Assembly (NCBI GenBank): GCA_020632925.1
Contig: JACKER010000013.1
Coordinates: 124,001-188,000 of the forward strand
Source: Alphaproteobacteria bacterium
GTDB lineage: Bacteria > Myxococcota_A > UBA796 > GCA-2862545
Direction of reading: 5' to 3'
Length of the DNA stretch: 64,000 nt
Positions 27,897 to 36,200 of this stretch are shown here, piece by piece. The notes beneath the pieces were generated by a model, which was not told the origin of the DNA, searched no databases, and saw nothing but the letters and a program-made list of their open reading frames with translations. The position numbers and the translations under genes are program-made. The first letter of the stretch is position 1. Every line of letters starts with the position of its first letter.

Positions 27897-28049
27897 TCAG
27901 GGTGTGAAGCTTCCACCGAAGGCGGTGGTGACGGCGGGCAGGGTGCCCAACTTCCGCAGGCGGGGACGTTCGAAGACGGGTCGGCGCTGTGCAGGGCGAT
28001 GGTGTGTCTCTGCGTCACGAGCAGCGGGCGCGTCGGAGGACGTCGTCAT
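27897..28049 (-). CDS. 50-residue peptide with lasso-leader-like motif
   Basis: ATG at 28049 is preceded by AGGAGA with a suitable spacer. The peptide is polar at first and ends FERPRLRKLGTLPAVTTAFG followed by GSFTP. The P-x-L-x-x-LG-x-L-x-x-x-T pattern with a Gly-Gly-Ser tail is that of the leader region of lasso-type RiPP precursors. The segment after the Gly-Gly is only a few residues and has no Asp/Glu to close a macrolactam, and no B/C-type maturation genes are in the window. So this is a leader-like small protein of unknown fate, cotranscribed with the DUF1554 lipoprotein. Confidence 0.65.
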   Translation of the reverse strand: MTTSSDAPAARDAETHHRPAQRRPVFERPRLRKLGTLPAVTTAFGGSFTP

Positions 28050-28159
28050 CTCGGATCTCCTGATTTCCCGTGGATCATGTGTAATGTTGCATGCCCAGGC
28101 CGGCCGCGCCATTTTCCGCGATCCACCGAACCAGGATTCGGTCCTACGGTACTCGTCTT

Positions 28160-28172
28160 GTTTCGGAGAAAC
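28160..28172. promoter_or_regulatory. short inverted repeat upstream of the 50-residue peptide gene
   Basis: GTTTC-GGA-GAAAC lies about 110 bp upstream of the peptide start, within the least GC-rich part of this region (28050-28248). It could be an operator. No convincing -35/-10 pair could be placed, and the rest of the gap holds nothing recognisable apart from a small CCGAA/TTCGG stem near 28127. Confidence 0.3.
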
Positions 28173-28248
28173 GGTTGACGAGCCGAGCCGAGCTGGAAGT
28201 GTGTTCTGCTGCATGCGACGGTTTGTCGCACCAGATGGGACGGTCCGC

Positions 28249-29364
28249 TCAGGACACCCAGGGGAGCTCGCGCGGGTCCTTGCCCAACCGTTCCAGGCGG
28301 GAGCGCAGCCACTCGCGGACCTCGTCCACCCCGATCGGCGTCTCCGAGAGCTGCGGCAGCGGGTCGAACGCGGCGGCCAACAGGTCCTCCTCACCGACAC
28401 CGAGCTTCTTGCGGCAGTCCTCGAGGAGCCGGTCCCGGTCGGCGGGTCGCAGCGTGTCCACCTTGTTCACCACGACGAGCACGGGGCGCCGTCGAGCCAC
28501 GCAGGCCGCGTGGTCCGCCTTCTCGCGCGCCTGCACGCCGCCCTGCGCGTTCACCAGGTACACGAAGACGTCGATGTGATCGAGCACCTGGCGTGCCTCT
28601 TCGGTCACGGACTCGACGACGTCGCCCATGCCGGGGGTGTTGACCACGAACAGCGCGCTCGCCTCCGGCAGCCGTCGGATCTCGACCTCCTTCGTGCTGC
28701 CGGCGACCGGGTTCACGTTGCCCGTGGGCATGCCGAAGATGGCGCCCATCGCCGCGTCCTTGCCCGACGAGGGCGAGCCGACGATGCCGACGGTGACGCG
28801 GTGGCGCACGGACTGGCGCAGGCGGCTGACGGCGAGGATGGCGGGGATCGCGAGCTCGTCGCGCGGACGCCCCAGCCACAGCAGGAGCAGGCAGCCCGGC
28901 ATGGGGAGCACCGGCTCGGTCACCAGGCGCGTCAGGAAGAGCCCGAAGCCCTGCGGGTGGCGGACCTCGAGCAGCTGGGCCGCCCGGGTCCCGTCCAGCG
29001 GCACCGGGGGCTCGCCCGCGACCTCCTCCCAGCGGCGGGCACGCTCCTCGTCAGGAAGCCCCTCCCACTCGCGCATGACCTGCTGGCGCACGATGGCGAG
29101 CTCGGCGAGCTCGGGGTCCAGCGGGACCTGGAGCCCCAGGCGCATGCCGACGTCGCGCAGCACCTCGTCGTAGGGCGGGGGACGGCCACCGTGCCGCAGC
29201 GCGTTGAGCAGCTGGTGGGTCGCGGCGTGCCGCAGGCGCGCGTCGATCGCGGACGCCAGCGACGCGAGCTTCATGCCCTCGTGCTTGATGCGCAGCTGCT
29301 CGGCGAGCGGGAGGAGCTCGTCGCGGTGGCACTTGCGGAGGAGCTCGGTGAGCTCGGAGCTCAC
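28249..29364 (-). CDS. GTPase with helical N-terminal domain and GKD-type P-loop
   Basis: 371 residues. An N-terminal helical region (ELTELLRKCHRDELLPLAEQ ...) resembles the YaaW/UPF0174 type. A TrmE-Era-like G domain starts near residue 195: G1 is VGSPSSGKDAAM, where the Ser/Thr after GK is Asp; G3 reads NTPGMGD; G4 is NKVD. Start GTG 29364 overlaps the stop of the upstream GTPase (GTGA), so the two are coupled. The loss of the Mg-binding Ser/Thr in G1, shared with the partner, suggests an altered nucleotide cycle. A membrane-associated role is inferred from the partner. Function unknown. Confidence 0.8.
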   Translation of the reverse strand: MSSELTELLRKCHRDELLPLAEQLRIKHEGMKLASLASAIDARLRHAATHQLLNALRHGGRPPPYDEVLRDVGMRLGLQVPLDPELAELAIVRQQVMREWEGLPDEERARRWEEVAGEPPVPLDGTRAAQLLEVRHPQGFGLFLTRLVTEPVLPMPGCLLLLWLGRPRDELAIPAILAVSRLRQSVRHRVTVGIVGSPSSGKDAAMGAIFGMPTGNVNPVAGSTKEVEIRRLPEASALFVVNTPGMGDVVESVTEEARQVLDHIDVFVYLVNAQGGVQAREKADHAACVARRRPVLVVVNKVDTLRPADRDRLLEDCRKKLGVGEEDLLAAAFDPLPQLSETPIGVDEVREWLRSRLERLGKDPRELPWVS

Positions 29365-30446
29365 CCGTCGGCCTGCTGGCGGTACTCGAAGGCGCTCGCG
29401 TCGAACACGTCGCGCAGCTCGGCACCCGTCATCTTCCCGTCCCGCTGCAGGAAGGTCACGGTCGCCCGCCCCACCCCGTAGGTCGTCGCGCCCGAGATCA
29501 CGGCGCCGATGCCGGACACCGCGACCGTCACGATCTGCCCGCCGGGCAGCCAGCCCGCCGCCTTCGCCGCCTCGAGCGCCCAGCGCACGAAGCCCTTGCT
29601 GCCGCCGGCGAGCACCTCGCCGAGGATGAACAGCACGATCTCCTTGTCGATCCGCCGCCCGAAGACCGCAGCCAGGTCGGAGATGAGCTTGACCTGCACC
29701 GCCGTGACCGCGGTGGCGTCGGCCCCCGGGATGGGGATGGCGCCCGCCACCGCCGCCTTCTTGGCCGCCGACTGGATGATGGGCTCGCAGGCCGCGACCT
29801 TGTTGCGCACGTTCTTCGCGAACAACAGCGCCTTGCCGCCCTCCGTCAGGTGCTCGTGGATCCACGCCAGCACCTTGTCCACGCCGATCGGCTCCTCCGA
29901 GAGCTGCGGCAGGGGGTCGAAGGCCGTGACCACCGCCATGTCGGCGGGCACACCGAGCTGCACGAGCGTGCTGCGGACGAAGTCCTCGCGCTGGTTCGGG
30001 CGGATGAGGTCGATCTTGTTGAGGCACACCAGCGTCGGCCGGTTCAGGGCGCGGATCTTGTCGAGGTCGCGCCGCTCGTCGATCGTGGCGCCGCCGTCGC
30101 AGTTCACGACGTAGATCGCGAGATCGAGGTGGTCGAGCACCTCCTCCGCCCGCGCCTGCACCTCGGCGCGCAGGTCGCCGAAGCCGGGCGCGTTGACCAC
30201 GAGCAGCCGCCGCTCCGGGTCGACGGCCGCGACGCGCACGTGCTCGGTCGAGCCCGGGATCGGGTCCACCTGACCGAAGTCCACGCCGAAGATCGCGCGG
30301 ATCGCGGCGTCCTTGCCGGAGGAGGCGGAGCCGAGGAACGCGACGGAGAGCGTCTGCTGGAGCGCGTCGTGCACCTCGGTCGCGGCCAGCTCCCAGCGGG
30401 TAGTGACCTGGGTGGCGAGCGAGGGGACGGGGAGGTCGGAAGACAT
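29361..30446 (-). CDS. GTPase with C-terminal DUF697-like membrane domain and GKD-type P-loop
   Basis: 361 residues. The G domain comes first: G1 FLGSASSGKDAAIRAIFG, G2-like PIPGSTEHV, G3 NAPGFGD, G4 NKID. The C-terminal half carries AAVAGAIPIPGADATAVTAV followed by hydrophobic helices, the DUF697 signature of membrane-bound GTPases related to YcjF/Era. As in the partner gene, the G1 motif ends GKD rather than GKS/T. ATG 30446 is 3 bp after the stop of the small barrel protein and its 3' end overlaps the second GTPase by 4 bp. The pair likely forms a hetero-oligomer at the inner membrane. Confidence 0.85.
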   Translation of the reverse strand: MSSDLPVPSLATQVTTRWELAATEVHDALQQTLSVAFLGSASSGKDAAIRAIFGVDFGQVDPIPGSTEHVRVAAVDPERRLLVVNAPGFGDLRAEVQARAEEVLDHLDLAIYVVNCDGGATIDERRDLDKIRALNRPTLVCLNKIDLIRPNQREDFVRSTLVQLGVPADMAVVTAFDPLPQLSEEPIGVDKVLAWIHEHLTEGGKALLFAKNVRNKVAACEPIIQSAAKKAAVAGAIPIPGADATAVTAVQVKLISDLAAVFGRRIDKEIVLFILGEVLAGGSKGFVRWALEAAKAAGWLPGGQIVTVAVSGIGAVISGATTYGVGRATVTFLQRDGKMTGAELRDVFDASAFEYRQQADG

Positions 30447-30449
30447 GGT

Positions 30450-30935
30450 CTAGAAGTAGTAGCGGAAGCCGACGCCGCCATCCACGTACGGGCCGGGCGC
30501 CGGGAACAGCACCAGGTCGAACGCCAGCTCCACGTAGAACTGCATGGGGAGGGACTCGAGATCGAAGTCCAGGCCGAACGGGACGCGCGCCCCGAAGCCG
30601 AACTCGTCGTAGCGGCCGTTGTAGTAGTAGTCGCCGAAGACCAGGAACCCGCCGACGCCGATGCGGAACGGGATGGCGACGCCACCACCGCTCGTCAGCT
30701 CGACCAGGTGCCAGTGGAAGGCCGCCTGCAACGCGAGGTTCGAGTAGTAGTAGTCGTTGTTGTAGTAGTGGCTGCCGACGGTGAAGTCGATCGCGTTGGT
30801 CCGGCCACCCAGGTAGTACTTGCCGGTCAGGCCCAGGGGGTCACCGAGCTGGATGCCGAGCCCGAACATGTTGGACGTGCCGATCTCGGTGGCCTGGGCA
30901 TCGCCCATGAGGGCGGCGAGTGCGAGCAGGGTCAA
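30450..30935 (-). CDS. small outer-membrane-barrel-like protein
   Basis: 161 residues. TTG at 30935 has GGAGG four bases upstream; the N terminus (LALAALMGDAQA) is a signal peptide. The mature part alternates aromatic and small residues in strands (GSHYYNNDYYYSNLALQAAF) and ends in GGVGFRYYF, an aromatic-terminal last strand as in small outer membrane beta-barrels. It leads a three-gene unit with the two GTPases, 3 bp upstream of the first. No precise family is recognised. Confidence 0.7.
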   Translation of the reverse strand: MTLLALAALMGDAQATEIGTSNMFGLGIQLGDPLGLTGKYYLGGRTNAIDFTVGSHYYNNDYYYSNLALQAAFHWHLVELTSGGGVAIPFRIGVGGFLVFGDYYYNGRYDEFGFGARVPFGLDFDLESLPMQFYVELAFDLVLFPAPGPYVDGGVGFRYYF

Positions 30936-30997
30936 GGGTCCTCCATCGGGGGCGGAGTCTACATGACATGCGCACCGGCCCGTGGAACACTGAACGC

Positions 30998-32197
30998 GTG
31001 AACCCGATCGCGGTGGCCATCCCCCTGTTCTTCGTGTCGATCGGCGTCGAGCTCGGCGTGGCGCGGGTCATGGGCCGCTCCGTCTACCGCTTCGCGGACG
31101 CTGTCACGGACCTGTCGTGCGGCATCAGCCAGCAGGTGACGGGCGTGCTGATGCATGCGCTGCTGGTGGCGCCCTACCTCGCGGTCTACGCGCTGACACC
31201 CCTGCGGCAGGGGGGTGCCTGGTGGGTCCACCTCGAGACCTTCCTGCTCGTGGACTTCCTCTACTGGGCCTGGCACCGCTTCACGCACGAGACGAACATC
31301 GGGTGGACGACGCACGTGGTGCACCACCAGTCCGAGGACTACAACCTCGCGGTCGCGCTGCGCCAGAGCATCACGTCGTCCTGGTCGAGCGTGCCGTTCT
31401 ACCTCCCGCTCGCCGCGATCGGCATCCCGCCCGAGGTGTTCTTCCTCCACACGGCGCTCAACACGCTCTACCAGTTCTGGATCCACACCGAGCTCGTCGG
31501 CAGGCTCGGTCCGCTCGAGTGGGTGTTGAACACGCCGTCGCACCACCGCGTGCATCACGCCGTGAACCGGCAGTACCTCGACCGGAACTACGCCGGCGTG
31601 CTGATCGTGTGGGACCGGCTGTTCCGCACCTTCGAGCCCGAGGTGGAGGAGCCGGTCTACGGCACGGTCGAGCCGATGAACAGCTTCAACCCGCTGTGGG
31701 CCAACCTGTGGTGGTTCGCGCAGCTCGGGTCGGACACGGTCGCTGCCGCCTCCGTCGGCGAGAAGCTGAAGCTGTGGATCTCGCCCCCGCACTGGCGCCC
31801 GTCGGGCCTGCCGCCGCACCCCGAGCCCCTGCTCCACCGCCGCGAGGACCAGGTGAAGTACGACCCGCGCGGCTTCCCCGGCCTCGCCGTGCACGTGGTC
31901 GGGCACTTCGTGCTGGTGGCGGTGCTCGTCGAGGTGCTGCTGCTCTCCGAGCTGACGTGGAACGCGGCTGCGCTGATCACCGCCTGGGTGCTGCTGACGG
32001 TGACCGCCTGGGGTGCCTGGTTCGAGGGGCGTCGCTGGGCGATGGCCGCCGAGATCGTGCGCGCCTGGTTGACCATCCCAGCGCTGGTCGCCGCCTTCGG
32101 GTACGACTGGGGCGTGCCGGTGGGCGCCGGCGTGACGCTCGCCATCCTGGGCTTCGTGGGCTGGCGTCGCTACGGAGTGAGACCCGCCACCGCCTGA
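30998..32197 (+). CDS. fatty acid hydroxylase/sterol desaturase family membrane enzyme
   Basis: 399 residues. The three histidine boxes of the di-iron family are present: HRFTH, HVVHHQ and HHRVHH, with several transmembrane helices around them and extra helices at the C terminus. These enzymes hydroxylate or desaturate lipids and sterols. GTG at 30998 gives the family N terminus (NPIAVAIPLFFVSIGVEL); an in-frame ATG at 30968 would add ten residues; neither has a good ribosome site. It converges on the GNAT-like gene with a 28 bp overlap and lies near the fatty acyl-AMP ligase fusion, so a shared lipid pathway is possible. Confidence 0.87.
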   Translation: MNPIAVAIPLFFVSIGVELGVARVMGRSVYRFADAVTDLSCGISQQVTGVLMHALLVAPYLAVYALTPLRQGGAWWVHLETFLLVDFLYWAWHRFTHETNIGWTTHVVHHQSEDYNLAVALRQSITSSWSSVPFYLPLAAIGIPPEVFFLHTALNTLYQFWIHTELVGRLGPLEWVLNTPSHHRVHHAVNRQYLDRNYAGVLIVWDRLFRTFEPEVEEPVYGTVEPMNSFNPLWANLWWFAQLGSDTVAAASVGEKLKLWISPPHWRPSGLPPHPEPLLHRREDQVKYDPRGFPGLAVHVVGHFVLVAVLVEVLLLSELTWNAAALITAWVLLTVTAWGAWFEGRRWAMAAEIVRAWLTIPALVAAFGYDWGVPVGAGVTLAILGFVGWRRYGVRPATA

Positions 32198-33081
32198 CGG
32201 TCGGAGGCGTCGAGCAACGCTTCCCTTCCGACGGCCGCCAGGACCTCCGGGGTCGGATCGCGGCCGGGCAGCGGGAGCAGCGCGACGTCGTGGTCGGGCC
32301 ATCGGTCGACGGCCGAGCGCGCGTGGGTCGCCCAACCCTCCACCTCGTGGGCGGGCGCGTGTCCGTGGGACACCGCGGCCAGCAGGTCCACCATCGAGCG
32401 CAGCACCGACCGGGGGAGCGACGTGAGCCGCGTCGCCTCCGGGCCGCGGGCCATCAGCAGGTTGGGCGTGGGTCCGAGCAGCTCGCCCGGTCGATCGGGG
32501 TCCGCCTGCCCGAGGAGCGCGAAGGGGAGCGCCGCCGGCGGGATCACCGTCCACCCACAGCGACCCCAGAGTCGCATCCGCGCGAGGGACTCGGGGACGT
32601 CGGGGTCGTACGGATCGAGGTCGGCCACGATCACGCACGGCAGGTCCGGGCTGCGACCGAGGCGCGCGGCGGACCGGGCGAGGAACGGCAGGCGGGTCGA
32701 GAGGTCCACCGCCGCGCCCACCCCGTCCCCGCGACGAGCCGGGTCCGTCGTGATGTTCGAGCCCAGCCCGAGGATCAGGTCCGGACCGAACGCGTAGCGA
32801 CCGTCGATCACCGCCACGAGCTCACCCTCGAGGTCGACGACCCGAACGAGCTGGTAGTCGATGCCCACCTGCCCGTGGAAGCGGGGCGTCTCGATCTCGG
32901 CGCGCAGGACCTCGCGCGGCTCGATCTCCCCGAGGGGTCCGAAGCACGCGGCCATGAAGTCGTAGGTCTCGTCGAAGCGGTCGCCGTCGACGCACTCCAA
33001 GCGATGGCGGTCGGCGGCGGCCTGGATGCGCGGATCCACGATCCGGCCCGCGGGGAACACGATGGGGAGGAGGGGTTGCAC
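32170..33081 (-). CDS. GNAT-like acyltransferase, paralogue of the 44.6-kb gene
   Basis: 303 residues. A central ITTDPARRGDGVGAAVDL has the R-x-x-G-x-G acyl-CoA-binding pattern of GNAT enzymes. The layout FDETYDFMAACFGPLGEIEP, then the CoA motif, then VIVADLDPYDPDVPESLARM matches FDEAWDLLAEGF...GELEPRDAL and VAEMEPVDPADPNTVIRL in the gene at 44587, so they are distant paralogues. The GTG at 33081 is the likely start, after a GGGGAC stretch. It is divergent from the fatty acyl-AMP ligase fusion (153 bp). An acyl transfer to an amine is inferred from the fold. Confidence 0.65.
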   Translation of the reverse strand: MQPLLPIVFPAGRIVDPRIQAAADRHRLECVDGDRFDETYDFMAACFGPLGEIEPREVLRAEIETPRFHGQVGIDYQLVRVVDLEGELVAVIDGRYAFGPDLILGLGSNITTDPARRGDGVGAAVDLSTRLPFLARSAARLGRSPDLPCVIVADLDPYDPDVPESLARMRLWGRCGWTVIPPAALPFALLGQADPDRPGELLGPTPNLLMARGPEATRLTSLPRSVLRSMVDLLAAVSHGHAPAHEVEGWATHARSAVDRWPDHDVALLPLPGRDPTPEVLAAVGREALLDASDRQAVAGLTP

Positions 33082-33131
33082 GTCCCCGACGTAGCGCCGG
33101 GCGCCTGGCGGGCGTTGACACCACGTTGGGA

Positions 33132-33158
33132 ACCGTTGTCGTCCGGTTGCGCGAACCC
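33132..33158. promoter_or_regulatory. AACC/GGTT inverted repeats in the divergent gap
   Basis: Between the GNAT-like gene and the ligase fusion, AACCG ... CGGTT and GGTT-GCGCG-AACC overlap, giving two nested inverted repeats. Such an array could be an operator for both divergent genes. A TTGACA at 33115-33120 may be a -35 box for the plus strand, but no good -10 is found at the right distance. Confidence 0.3.
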
Positions 33159-33234
33159 TGGGCACAAGCCCGCGCATCGCCCGGACAACCACGCCGCGCG
33201 CGAGCGGCGTAGGACCGGAGACCCAGGAGGCCGC

Positions 33235-36200
33235 ATGGCTCCCCCCGTCACCGACCGCTACCTCGAGCTCGACCCCGCCCGACCGCTGTTCCACTTCGTC
33301 GGCGACGACGGGCGCACCGAGCGGACGCTCACGGCGGGGCAGCTGGCGGAGGCGTCGGAGGCACTGGCCCGGGGGCTCGTGGAGCAGGGGCTGCGTCCCG
33401 GCGACCGCGTGCTGTTGGCCCACCTGCCCTCGCTCGACGTGGTGGTGGCCGTCGCGGCCGCGCTGCGGATCGGGCTGATCGCCGCCCCCGTGCCTCCACC
33501 GAACCCGGCGGACCTCGAGCGCGACCTGCCGAGGTTCGCGGCGATGGCCCACAGCTGCGGCGCGGTCGCGATCCTGAGCCACCGACCCTACCTGCGGGCG
33601 CGGGCCGTGGCGCAGGCGCGGGGCATGGTCCGCCGGCTGTTCGGGCGTGCCCGCGTCTACTGGCCCGACCTCCCGTGGCACGCGACGGACCAGCTCCGGG
33701 GCACGGCCACCCTGCCCACCCGGGTCGTGCGGTCCGGCGACGTGGCGCTGCTGCAGTACACCTCCGGTTCGACGGCGACGCCCCGCGGCGTGCGCATCAC
33801 ACACGGGAACCTCGCCCACCAGCTCGCCTGCAACGCGGAGGACCTGGGCCTCGATGCCGAGGCGCGCTGCGTGATGTGGCTGCCCCACTTCCACGACTTC
33901 GGGTTGATCAGCGGCATCTGCAGCGTGCTCGCGGGGAACGGCAGCCTGACGATGTTGTCGCCGCTGACCTTCCTGCGCCGTCCCGAGTCCTGGATCGAGG
34001 CCCTCTCCCGGTCCCGGGCGACGCACACGGCCGCGCCGAACTTCGCGTACGACCTGGTCGTCCGCAAGACCACCCCCGCCCGTCGCGCAGGCTGGGACCT
34101 CAGCGCCCTCCGCGTCGCGATGAGCGCCGCCGAGCCGGTCCACGACAGCGTCGTGCGGGCCTTCTGCGACGCGTTCGCGATCTCCGGGATGCGTGCGGAG
34201 GCCTTCTGCCCCGCCTACGGCCTGGCCGAGCACACCGTCGGTGTCTCGGTCGGAGGTCGCGGGCGCCTGCGGGTCGCCCGGCGCGAGCTCGAGGCCGGGC
34301 GGGTGCGGCCCGTGGAGGACGACGGACCGGGGAGCCGCACGCTCGTGGGCTGTGGTCGTCCTTCGCGCGACGTGGTGGTGCGGATCGTGGACCCCGAGAC
34401 GCGGGCCACGCTCCCGGCCGGCCGCGTGGGCGAGATCTGGGTGGACTCTCCGAGCAAGGCGGACGGGTACTGGGGCCTGCCCGACCTGGGCGGGGCCACG
34501 TTCGAGGCGCGGGTGGCCGATCCGACGGACGGGCGGGGCTACCTGCGGACCGGCGACCTCGGCTTCCTGCACGAGGGCGAGGTCTACGTCACGGGTCGGC
34601 TCAAGGACCTGATCATCGTCCGCGGACGCAACCTGCACCCGCAGGACCTCGAAGCCTCGGTCCGCTGGGCGCACCCCTCCATCCGCCCCGGTGGCGTGGC
34701 CGCGTTCTCGGTGGAGCGTCCTGGCGCCGACGAGGAGCTGGTGGTGCTGCTCGAGACCCGCGAGCCGCCGTCGGCGGCCGACGCCGAGCGGGTGGCGACG
34801 CAGGTGCGACGCCGGCTGGCGGCCGATCACCAGGTCGCCTGTGGAACCGTGCTGGTCGGAGGACCGGGTGTCGTCCGCAAGACGACCAGCGGCAAGGTCC
34901 AGCGGCGGGCCTGCCGCGACGCCTGGCAGGCGGGGGAGCTGACCGTCCACGCCGTCGCGGGCGGCCGCGAGGGGGTGGCGGAGGTACCGGTCGTCGAGGA
35001 GGTCGCCGTCGATCCGCGCTTCGACGTGGACCCCGCGTTCCGGGCGCTGATCGTCCGGGCCGCGCGGTACCTCGGATCGGCGCGCGGAGAGAAGGCGCCC
35101 GGCGGCGTCGGGCTGCGTGGGGAGCTCGTGTGCGAGCCGGCTCCCGAGGTCCCGCCCACGGCGCTGTTCCGTACGGGGAGGGTCGTGCCCGCGCTGCTCC
35201 GCCACGACAACCGGACCAGCGAGGACGACCTGGCGCCGGACGCGCGGGTGGCGGGCCTGCGCCTGCTCGAGTCGGAGCGCCCCGACGAGCCCCTGCTGGA
35301 CCTGCCCCTGCTCACGGGGCGGTGCTTCTTCCATCGGACCGCCGCGGACTTCCTGCGGTACTCGGTCGCGAGCCCCGAGGAGCGTGAGGCGTCGTTGCGG
35401 GCGGAGCCCCACCGGATCGAGGCCGCCTGGGAGGGCATCTGCCTCGGTGGGTCGTACACGACCTTCCGGTACCACTCGCAGACCGCGCGGCACTTCGTCG
35501 CGGACGACGGAACGTCGTGGTTCGCGCGCTACCGGCTCCGCGACCCCGCGCGCACCGACGAGGTCCCCCCGGTCGATCGCGGCGGGCAGCTCTTCCCACC
35601 CAGCGGTGCCCCACGCCCACCCGGGCAGGAGGGGTCCCCGACGGCGCTCCGCGACGAGCTCCTGGCGCGGGTGGCCGCCGGCGGCGTGCGCTACGTGCTG
35701 GAGGTCCAGCTCCGGCGTGCGGACGAGGCCGACGAGGACGAGCTCCTCGACGCCACCCGGCCCTGGTCCGAACCCTGGCGGAGCCTCGGGCAGCTCCGGC
35801 TGGACACGGTGCTCGACCCCGCGATCGTGGCCGGACTGAGCCTCAACCCCGCGGTCGCCCCGGTCGGGCACGGTGTGGTCTGGGCTCGCAGCGCCACCTC
35901 GTCGGCGTCGATCGACCACGTCCGCAGCGTGCTGTACGAGGTCGCCGCCGCGGCGCGGCTGGGACGCCCGCTGCCCGCCGAGCTCGCCGCCTGGCTCGCT
36001 CCCGACGAGCCGCCCGCGCAGCGGATCGCCGTGGTGGGCGCAGGCGCTTCGGGCCTCACCCTCGCCCGGGCGCTCGAGCGGCGCGGGGCGCGGGTCACCG
36101 TGATCGAGCGAGAGGCCACCGTCGGCGGGATGTGCCGCACCGAGGTGATCGACGGGGTCACCTGCGATCTCGGTGGACACATGATCTTCCGCAGCCTCTA

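Noticed and set aside
27897..28049. Complete lasso peptide gene cluster
   Set aside because: The presumed core is only a few residues with no Asp/Glu for a ring, and no B- or C-type maturation enzymes lie in the window.
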